From DATLGB01 sp035540675 (GTDB taxonomy: Bacteria; Actinomycetota; Thermoleophilia; Solirubrobacterales; Solirubrobacteraceae): DNA of 23,820 nt. Where the stretch lies: assembly GCA_035540675.1 (NCBI GenBank), contig DATLGB010000028.1:1-23820 (forward strand). The letters run 5' to 3'. Shown piece by piece: positions 7,724-13,990 of the stretch (within the stretch, counting starts at the first letter, position 1; each line of letters starts with the position of its first letter). The translations under genes and the position numbers were made by a program. A model generated the notes under the pieces. It was not told where the DNA came from. It ran no database searches and saw only the letters and a program-made list of their open reading frames with translations.

Positions 7724-8956
7724 ATGGACTTCGAGCTCTCCGACCGCGCCAAGGACCTCCGCGAGCGCCTGCTCGCCTTCATGGACGAGCACGTCTACCC
7801 GGCCGAGCCGGTGTGGGCCGAGCAGGTCCGCGCGGGCGACACGCCGCACGTCCACCCGCCGGTGATGGAGGAGCTCAAGGCCGAGGCGCGGCGGCGCGGC
7901 CTGTGGAACCTGTTCCTGCCCGACGAGGAGCATGGGGCCGGGCTGAGCAACGTCGACTACGCGCCGCTGGCCGAGGTCATGGGCCGCACGAAGATCGCGG
8001 CCGAGGCGTGCAACTGCAACGCGCCCGACACCGGCAACATGGAGGTCCTGCACCAGTTCGGCAGCCCGGAGCAGAAGGAGCGCTGGCTGCATCCGCTGCT
8101 CGAGGGCGAGATCCGTTCGGCGTTCGCCATGACCGAGCCCGACGTCGCCTCCTCGGACGCCACCAACATCGGCATGCGGATCGAGCGCGACGGCGGCCAC
8201 TACGTGCTCAACGGGCGCAAGTGGTGGACGACGAACGCGATGCACCCGAACCTGCGCATCCTGATCGTGATGGGCAAGACGGATCCCGGCGCGCACGTCT
8301 ACGGCCAGCAGTCGATGGTGCTCGTGCCGGCCGACACGCCCGGTCTGGAGTTCAAGCGCAGCCTGCCGGTGTTCGGCTACCACGATCCCGAGGGCCACGC
8401 CGAGCTGAGCTTCACCGACGTCCGCGTCCCCGTCGAGAACATCATCGCCGGCGAGGGGATGGGCTTCATGATCGCCCAGGCGCGCCTCGGCCCGGGGCGC
8501 ATCCACCACTGCATGCGGGCGATCGGCGCCGCCGAGCGCGCGCTGGAGCTGATGGTCGACCGCGCCGACGCGCGCGAGACCTTCGGCAAGCCGGTGTCCC
8601 ACAACGCCAACATCCGCGACTGGATCGCCGAGAGCCGGATCGAGCTCGAGATGGCCCGCCTGCTCGTGATGAAGACGGCGTGGCTGATGGACACCGTCGG
8701 CAACCAGCACGCGCGGATCGAGATCTCCGGCATCAAGTTCGCGGTGCCGAACATCTGCCTGAAGATCATCGACCGTGCGATCCAGGTGCACGGCGGCGGC
8801 GGCGTCTCCGACGACTTCCCGCTGGCCTACATGTACGCGCAGATGCGCACGCTGCGCCTCGCCGACGGCCCGGACGAGGTGCACAAGCTCTCGCTCGCCC
8901 GCCAGGAGCTGCGCCGGCACCGCGAGCGGCGGGCGGCGGCCGGGTCCGCCGACTGA
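7724..8956 (+). CDS. Acyl-CoA dehydrogenase (ACAD11-like)
   Basis: A 410-aa flavoprotein that oxidises an acyl-CoA to the trans-2-enoyl-CoA, passing electrons to ETF. N-terminal helical domain (about 1-125, MDFELSDRAKDLRERLLAFM), beta-barrel middle domain with the FAD-contacting FAMTEP (about residues 133-138) and NGRKWWTTNA, and C-terminal helical domain with GPGRIHHCMRAIG and the HGGGGVSDDFPL signature near 370. These features resemble the ACAD10/11-type subgroup; chain-length preference is not readable. ATG 7724 is fixed by AGAAGGA 3 nt upstream and by the standard N-terminus. It is monocistronic, convergent with the propeller gene beyond a hairpin. Full length, no damage, unlike its left neighbours. 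Confidence 0.94.
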   Translation: MDFELSDRAKDLRERLLAFMDEHVYPAEPVWAEQVRAGDTPHVHPPVMEELKAEARRRGLWNLFLPDEEHGAGLSNVDYAPLAEVMGRTKIAAEACNCNAPDTGNMEVLHQFGSPEQKERWLHPLLEGEIRSAFAMTEPDVASSDATNIGMRIERDGGHYVLNGRKWWTTNAMHPNLRILIVMGKTDPGAHVYGQQSMVLVPADTPGLEFKRSLPVFGYHDPEGHAELSFTDVRVPVENIIAGEGMGFMIAQARLGPGRIHHCMRAIGAAERALELMVDRADARETFGKPVSHNANIRDWIAESRIELEMARLLVMKTAWLMDTVGNQHARIEISGIKFAVPNICLKIIDRAIQVHGGGGVSDDFPLAYMYAQMRTLRLADGPDEVHKLSLARQELRRHRERRAAAGSAD

Positions 8957-8989
8957 CACGGCGCCGGGCGCGCCGTGGCGTCGTCATGC

Positions 8990-9056
8990 GCCGCTGAACG
9001 TCCCAAAGTACGCGCCGGGGCGCGCACTCCGGGACGTTGGGCGCGGGTTCAGCGGC
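8990..9056. terminator. Large inverted repeat between convergent genes
   Basis: Outer arms GCCGCTGAAC (8990-8999) and GTTCAGCGGC (9047-9056) pair perfectly. An inner AACGTCCC (8997-9004) can pair with GGGACGTT (9031-9038). The right outer arm covers the stop codon of the propeller gene (9049-9051). It lies between an acyl-CoA dehydrogenase ending at 8956 and that gene, so it may terminate transcripts from both sides. No U-tract. Confidence 0.45.
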
Positions 9057-10398
9057 CGTTGCGCTTGGTCGTCGTGAAGGTCACCGGCGGCCCGGCGATC
9101 TCCGGCCCCGCGCCGGCCGCCGCGTAGGGCGTCGCGGTGTAGGTGGTGCGCGGACGCAGGCCGCCCACCGTCGTGGTGACGGTGGCGGGGTCCCCCGAGG
9201 TCACCTGCGCCGGCGTCCGCGTCCCGCTGACGTCGAACGCCACCGGGTAGGGCAGCCCGAAGGTGACCAGGCGCGTGACCAGCGTCGCCTCCGTGGCGCC
9301 GGCCGTCGCCGTCGTCGAGAGGGACTCGGGCTCCAGGCGGGATACGCGCACGTCCTGCGTCGCCGACGTCGGACCGGCGCCGAACGCGGCGAAGGGGATC
9401 CCGTTCACGCCGACCAGGCTCGCCTCGTGCACGTTGGAGCGGGCGACGTCCGCCGACGGCTGCTCCCACGTCGTGCCGAGCCGGGCGACGCGCAGGCGGT
9501 CGCCCTCACGCCAGGACAGCCACGGCGCGCCGCCGATGGTCGCGAGATCGGAGCGGTCGCCGGCGACGGCGGGCGCCGGCTCGGCCCAGGCCGAGCCGTC
9601 GAAGCGCGCGACGTGCACGTCGAAGCGGCCGGTGCGGGTCGTCCAGGCGACGTAGGGGGTGGCGCCCGCGACCGTCAGGTCGACCTGGAACGGCGAGCCC
9701 GTGCTCGTGACGGCGCCGCCGACCAGCGGCCAGCTCGTGCCGTCCAGGCGCGCGACCCGGACGGTCTCGCCTTCCGCCCACCCGGCGTACAGCCGGTCGC
9801 CGCCTGCCGCGAGCACCGGGTCGGTGGCGCGCTCGTCGGGCACGCCGAGCTGGGGCAGCAGCGGCGCGTCGCGCTCGGAGGCGTCCAGGACGCCGCCGAC
9901 GCCCTGCCAGCCGGTGCCGTCCAGCCGCGCGACCCGCACGTCCTCGCCGTCGGACTCGTACTGGTAGTAGGCGGCGTACAGCGCGCCGCCGAACGACTCG
10001 ATGGACGGCGCGTAGGAGTACTGGTTGCCGAGCACCGGCAGCGCCTGCCAGGCGGCGCCGGCCAGGCGCGCGGCGCGGATGCCCTCGCCGCGCTGCTCCC
10101 AGGCCACGACGACGCTGCCGCCGTCGACCGCGATCGCCGGGTTGAAGACCTGCCCGGTGGCGAGCGCGCCTCCGACCGGCTCCCAGCCCGACGCGCCGAG
10201 GCGCGCGACGCGAATCGACTGGTCCTCCTGCCAGGCGACGTACGGGACGCCCGCGAGCGCCGCCGTGGCCGGCGTACGCGCGTTCGCGGCAGCGGTCGCG
10301 TCGAGCGGCGCCGACACGGGTTCGCGCCAGCCCGCGTGGGCCGCCGGCGCGAGCAGCGCCAGTGCGAGCAGGGCGACGACGCCTGACCTTCCGAGCAT
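9049..10398 (-). CDS. Secreted seven-repeat beta-propeller protein with C-terminal FN3-like domain
   Basis: A 449-aa exported protein. Signal peptide at 1-22 (hydrophobic LALLALALLAP, cleavage after AHA). The body (about 23-355) holds seven copies of a unit with the strand signature VRVARLDGTxW, at residues about 61, 106, 153, 212, 260, 301 and 349, each preceded by an AW/GW-type strand (YVAWQ, VVAWE, YAGWA, WLSWR). Seven units suggest a closed seven-bladed propeller. The C-terminus (about 360-445, ending LRPRTTYTATPYAAAG and VTFTTT) is fibronectin type III-like. No catalytic residues are evident; binding to extracellular ligands is the best guess. GGAGG 6 nt before the ATG supports the start. 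It is followed upstream by YdcZ and SSI-like genes on the same strand. Confidence 0.78.
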   Translation of the reverse strand: MLGRSGVVALLALALLAPAAHAGWREPVSAPLDATAAANARTPATAALAGVPYVAWQEDQSIRVARLGASGWEPVGGALATGQVFNPAIAVDGGSVVVAWEQRGEGIRAARLAGAAWQALPVLGNQYSYAPSIESFGGALYAAYYQYESDGEDVRVARLDGTGWQGVGGVLDASERDAPLLPQLGVPDERATDPVLAAGGDRLYAGWAEGETVRVARLDGTSWPLVGGAVTSTGSPFQVDLTVAGATPYVAWTTRTGRFDVHVARFDGSAWAEPAPAVAGDRSDLATIGGAPWLSWREGDRLRVARLGTTWEQPSADVARSNVHEASLVGVNGIPFAAFGAGPTSATQDVRVSRLEPESLSTTATAGATEATLVTRLVTFGLPYPVAFDVSGTRTPAQVTSGDPATVTTTVGGLRPRTTYTATPYAAAGAGPEIAGPPVTFTTTKRNGR

Positions 10399-10483
10399 GA
10401 GAGACCTCCGGGACGAGTGCAGAGACCCCCCGCCTCCGCGCGGGAGCCAGGATGGCAGATCCCGGCCGCGGTTCGCGGCGGTC

Positions 10484-10924
10484 TCAGCGCGTCGTGACGA
10501 GCACGGTGCCGGCGACCAGCAGGCCGATGCCGATCAGCCGCGCGGGCGAGAGGTCGATCTGCGGCACGCCGATCGCCCCGAAGCGATCGATCAGCGCGGA
10601 CACGCCGAGCTGCGTGCAGACCAGCGCGGCGGTGACCCCGGCCGCCCCGAGGTGCCGGACGGTGATGATCGTGCCGAACACGACGGCCGCGCCGGCGATG
10701 CCGCCGATGAGGTGGACCGGCCGGAACTCGACCAGGCCCTCGAGCCGCCCGACCTGCCCCGAGGCGAGCAGCAGCGTGCCGACGATCAGCGTGGAGAGCA
10801 GCAGGCTCACGAAGGCCGACCCGAAGTCCCCGACGTGGCGGGCGAGCAGCGCGTTGGCCGGCGGCTGGAAGGCGACGAGCCCGCCGATGGCGAGCGTGGC
10901 GACGATCGCGATGACGCGGTCCAT
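10484..10924 (-). CDS. YdcZ-like (DUF606) DMT-superfamily membrane protein
   Basis: A 146-aa hydrophobic protein with about five membrane segments: VIAIVATLAIGGLVAF, FVSLLLSTLIVGTLLL, LIGGIAGAAVVFGTIITV, AALVCTQLGVSALI and LIGIGLLVAGTVLV. The N-terminal QPPANALLARHVG and the AALVCTQLG segment are characteristic of the YdcZ/DUF606 half-size members of the drug/metabolite transporter superfamily, which likely pair to form a carrier. Substrate unknown. The ATG at 10924 fits the usual N-terminus; the frame upstream is not membrane-like. It lies 56 nt downstream of the SSI-like gene and 85 nt upstream of the propeller gene on the same strand, so co-transcription is possible. Confidence 0.85.
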   Translation of the reverse strand: MDRVIAIVATLAIGGLVAFQPPANALLARHVGDFGSAFVSLLLSTLIVGTLLLASGQVGRLEGLVEFRPVHLIGGIAGAAVVFGTIITVRHLGAAGVTAALVCTQLGVSALIDRFGAIGVPQIDLSPARLIGIGLLVAGTVLVTTR

Positions 10925-10980
10925 TCGCCGTGGGGATTCCGGCTCGGCGCGCTCGATCCTGCGCGCCCGACGCGCCCGGG

Positions 10981-11445
10981 TTACGGGGCGTCGGCGCCGC
11001 GCGGGCGCGGCAGCAGCGGCTGCGCGCGGTCCCAGTCGGCGATCTGGCAGCCGTCGGCGCGCGCGAAGCGCCGGTCGACGGCGCGCGACCCGACCCGGCC
11101 GGTGATCCGCGCGCGATCGGGACCGCCGTAGACCTCGGTGCACGGGCGGCTCGTGTCGGGCACCGAGGCCAGCAAGCCCGCGCGCTCGCGCGCCACGCGG
11201 CACAGCCGGCGCACCGGGCGCCGGCGCAGGAAGCCCGTGGCTCGCCCGTCGCCGTCGTCGCAGCGCAGGCGCCCGCCCTTCTGCGACCCGGCGCCGTCGG
11301 AGTAGCGGACCTCCAGCCGCACGGCGGGGCGATCGCCGGCGCCGGCCGCCTGGCCGCCGCAGGCGACGGCGACGAGCGCGCCCGCAGCGAGCGCCAGCGC
11401 CAGCAGGTGGGTCCTGCGGGAGAGCAGATCGGCCGGCCGCCGCAT
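10981..11445 (-). CDS. Subtilisin-inhibitor (SSI)-like lipoprotein, putative
   Basis: A 154-aa protein with a lipoprotein signal: basic start, hydrophobic LLALALAAGALVAVAC and Cys29 at the lipobox. The mature part carries four cysteines in the pattern seen in Streptomyces subtilisin inhibitors: LRCDDGDG, RRLCRVARE, SRPCTEVYGGP and DGCQIADWD, with the Tyr-Gly-Gly-Pro and GRVGSRAVDRRFAR strand elements between. SSI proteins block serine proteases with a loop between two disulfides. The similarity is by motif only, and the reactive loop cannot be assigned safely. If right, this is a membrane-anchored member. Divergent from the YceI gene across 35 bp. TAGCCT 9 nt before the ATG may be its -10. 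Confidence 0.6.
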   Translation of the reverse strand: MRRPADLLSRRTHLLALALAAGALVAVACGGQAAGAGDRPAVRLEVRYSDGAGSQKGGRLRCDDGDGRATGFLRRRPVRRLCRVARERAGLLASVPDTSRPCTEVYGGPDRARITGRVGSRAVDRRFARADGCQIADWDRAQPLLPRPRGADAP

Positions 11446-11480
11446 GACCAGAGCAGGCTACCGGCGTTAGGCTGGACGCC
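11444..11480 (+). promoter_or_regulatory. YceI promoter, leaderless, overlapping the SSI-like start
   Basis: Plus strand: -35 ATGACC (11444-11449), 18-nt spacer, -10 TAGGCT (11468-11473, fitting actinobacterial TAnnnT), then 7 nt to GTG 11481. On the minus strand TAGCCT (11455-11460) lies 9 nt before ATG 11445. The two divergent promoters are interleaved, so their polymerases would compete. Confidence 0.45.
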
Positions 11481-11984
11481 GTGGAGGCCGGACCACACGA
11501 CGGCAGCCTGCGCGTCCTCACCTTCCGGGAGGGCGTGGCGGCCCGCGTCGGGCACGACCTGGTGCTCGAGGTCACCCGCTGGCGCGCGGCGGCCGATCCG
11601 GCCGCCGGGACCGGCGAGCTCAGTGCCGACCCCCGCTCACTCGAGGTCCGCGAGGGCCGTGGCGGCGTGAAGCCGCTGACCGACGGCGACCGCGCGCAGA
11701 TCGGCCGCACCATCGACGACAAGGTGCTGCGCGGACAGGCGATCGAGTACCGCGCGGCCGCCATCCGGCGCGAGGGGGACGCGCTGGCGGTGGAGGGCGA
11801 GCTGAGCCTGGGCGGGCGCACCCGGCCGCTCGACGTCCGCCTCGCCGTGCGTGGCGCCCGCCTCGCCGGGCGGGTGACGCTGCGGCAGAGCGACTGGGGG
11901 ATCACGCCCTACCGCGGCATGATGGGCGCGCTGCGCGTGCGCGACGAGGTCGAGGTCGAGGTCGACCTCCCCGCGCCGCGGTGA
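11481..11984 (+). CDS. YceI-like family protein
   Basis: A 167-aa protein of the YceI-like lipocalin-fold family. It has the early FREGVAARVGHDLVLEV segment, IGRTIDDKVL in the middle, LEGxLxLxGxTRPL-type LSLGGRTRPLDVRLAV and the closing WGITPYRGMMGALRVRDEVEV. These proteins bind isoprenoid or other lipid chains in a barrel. No signal peptide is present, so this copy is probably cytosolic, as in some actinobacteria. The start is GTG 11481, near-leaderless. The last four bases overlap the chromate transporter start (GTGA), giving translational coupling and one transcript. Why a lipid-binding protein should pair with an anion transporter is not clear. Confidence 0.88.
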   Translation: MEAGPHDGSLRVLTFREGVAARVGHDLVLEVTRWRAAADPAAGTGELSADPRSLEVREGRGGVKPLTDGDRAQIGRTIDDKVLRGQAIEYRAAAIRREGDALAVEGELSLGGRTRPLDVRLAVRGARLAGRVTLRQSDWGITPYRGMMGALRVRDEVEVEVDLPAPR

Positions 11985-13150
11985 GCGCCGGCCCGCCCGC
12001 CCGGACCGCGCCACGGGTGCCGCTGCGAACGGTGGCGCGCGAGTGGACGCGCATCGGCGCCATCGGCTTCGGCGGCCCGCCCGCGCACATCGCGCTGCTG
12101 CGCGAGCTGTGCGTGCAGCGCCGGCGCTGGATCCGCCCCGAGCGCTTCGAGGACGCCATCGCCGCCACCAACCTGCTGCCGGGGCCGGCGTCGACGCAGC
12201 TGGCGATCTTCTGCGCCTGGCGGGTCGCCGGCGTGCCGGGCGCGCTGCTGGGCGGCGCCGGGTTCATCCTGCCCGGGCTCGTCCTGATCGTCGCGCTGGC
12301 TGCGCTGTTCCTGTCGGGCTCTCCGCCGGAGTGGGTGCTCGGCGCGGGGGCGGGCGCAGGCGCGGCGGTGGCGGCCGTCGCGCTGCGCGCGGGCGCCGAC
12401 CTGCTGCCGGGCAGCCGCTCGCGCGCCGACCGGGCGCCGCTCGTCCGCTGGGCCGGCTACCTGGTCGCGGGCGGCGTCGCGGCGGCGCTGGTCGGGCCGT
12501 GGCTCGTGCTCGTGCTGCTCGCCTGCGGCGCGCTCGAGCTCGGGCTGCGCCGCGGTGGCGGCGGCGCGGCGGCCGCCGTCCTGCCGTGGCCGCTCGCCGT
12601 CGCGTCGACCGCCGGGCTCGCGGCGCTGTCGTGGACGGCGTTCAAGGTCGGCGCGCTCTCCTACGGCGGCGGGTTCGTGATCGTGCCGCTGATGCAGGCG
12701 GACGCCGTCGAGCAGCACGGGTGGATGACCGGCGCGGAGTTCCTCAACGCGGTCGCACTCGGGCAGGTCACGCCGGGCCCCGTCGTCCAGACGGTCGCGG
12801 TGGTCGGCTACGCGGCCGCCGGCGTCGGCGGCGCGGCGCTGGCGGCGTTCGTCGCCTTCGCGCCGTCCTTCGGCTTCATCCTGATGGGGGCCGACCGCTT
12901 CGACCGGCTCACGGCCAATCCCGTCGCCCGCGGCTTCCTCGCCGGCGCCGGTCCTGCCGCGATCGGCGCCATCCTCGGCTCCGCGGTGCCCCTCGCGCTC
13001 GCGCTCGCCGCCGCCTGGCAGTACGCGATCCTCGCCGCCGCGCTCGCCGCGCTGTTCGCGCTGCGGCGCGGCGTGGTGGCGACCTTGCTCGCCGCAGGCG
13101 CCCTCGGCGCGGGGCTGGCGCTGGCGGGCGTCGCGCCGCCGGGCGCCTGA
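11981..13150 (+). CDS. chrA: Chromate transporter (CHR family, two-domain)
   Basis: A 389-aa inner-membrane protein of the CHR family, which exports chromate (or imports/exports related oxyanions). Both halves are present in one chain. The N-terminal half has IGAIGFGGPPAHIALL and NLLPGPASTQLAIF; the C-terminal half has FKVGALSYGGGFVIVPLM, GWMTGAEFLNAVALGQVTPG and a PVVQTV segment. The duplicated GFGG/PGP motifs are diagnostic. About ten membrane segments. GTG 11981 overlaps the YceI stop by 4 nt. Length matches the long-chain members. Chromate as the physiological substrate is by family only; no ChrB regulator is nearby. Confidence 0.92.
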   Translation: MSAGPPARTAPRVPLRTVAREWTRIGAIGFGGPPAHIALLRELCVQRRRWIRPERFEDAIAATNLLPGPASTQLAIFCAWRVAGVPGALLGGAGFILPGLVLIVALAALFLSGSPPEWVLGAGAGAGAAVAAVALRAGADLLPGSRSRADRAPLVRWAGYLVAGGVAAALVGPWLVLVLLACGALELGLRRGGGGAAAAVLPWPLAVASTAGLAALSWTAFKVGALSYGGGFVIVPLMQADAVEQHGWMTGAEFLNAVALGQVTPGPVVQTVAVVGYAAAGVGGAALAAFVAFAPSFGFILMGADRFDRLTANPVARGFLAGAGPAAIGAILGSAVPLALALAAAWQYAILAAALAALFALRRGVVATLLAAGALGAGLALAGVAPPGA

Positions 13151-13187
13151 GCCCGCGGCCCGGCGCGAACTGCGACAGTCCCCGGCC

Positions 13188-13966
13188 GTGGGCGAGCGCG
13201 CGATCGAAGCCTGGCTGACCGACATGGACGGCGTGCTCGTGCGCGAGGGGCAGGCGATCCCGGGCGCCGACCGGTTCCTGCGCCGCCTGCAGGAGCGCGA
13301 GCTTCCGTTCCTCGTCCTGACGAACAACTCCATCTACACGCCCCGCGACCTCGCCGCGCGCCTGCGCGCCAGCGGCCTCAGGTGCCCGAGCACGCGATCT
13401 GGACGTCCGCGCTGGCCACGGCGCGGTTTCTCTCCACGCAGCGCCCCCACGGGACGGCGTTCGTCATCGGCGAAGCCGGCCTCACCACCGCGTTGCACGA
13501 GGTCGGCTACACGCTGACCGAGACGCAGCCCGACTACGTGGTGCTGGGCGAGACCCGGACCTACAGCTTCGAGCGCATCGCCCTCGGCATCCGGCTGATC
13601 CTCGGCGGCGCGCGCTTCATCGCCACCAATCCGGATCCGACGGGGCCGAGCCCGGACGGCCCGCTGCCGGCCACCGGCTCGGTCGCCGCGCTCGTGAGCC
13701 GCGCGACCGGCCACGACCCGTACTTCGTCGGCAAGCCCAACCCGCTGATGATGCGCTCCGCCCTCAACGCGATCGACGCGCACTCGGAGTCCGCGGCCAT
13801 GGTGGGCGACCGCATGGACACGGATGTCGTCTCGGGGCTGGAGGCTGGGATGCGGACGTTCCTGGTCCTCACCGGCTCGACCGCGCGCGAGCAGGTCGAG
13901 CGCTTCCCGTACCAGCCGTCGGCGGTGGTCGATTCGATCGCCGATCTCGTCGACGCCGTCGGCTGA
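13188..13966 (+). pseudogene. NagD-like HAD-IIA phosphatase, single frameshift
   Basis: Two adjoining frames encode one HAD-superfamily subclass IIA phosphatase. The first (GTG 13188 to about 13378) carries motif I WLTDMDGVLVREGQ with nucleophile and acid Asp, and motif II VLTNNS. The second (from about 13382) carries VPEHAIWTSALATARFL, the conserved VVLGETRTYSFERIA cap region, motif III-type GKPNPLMM lysine and motif IV MVGDRMDTDV. Together they make about 258 aa, the usual length. At GGCCTCAGGTGCCCGAG (13374-13390) one base appears to be missing: adding one restores LEVPEHAIW. All catalytic motifs survive, so either a recent mutation or a sequence error is likely. Substrates of relatives are small phosphates such as nucleotides or p-nitrophenyl phosphate. 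Confidence 0.82.
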
Positions 13967-13990
13967 CGCGGCGACCGGCACCGCAAGAAG

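Noticed and set aside
7598..8959. 453-aa minus-strand open frame opposite the acyl-CoA dehydrogenase
   Set aside because: No domain; mirrors a clear enzyme on the other strand and begins inside it.
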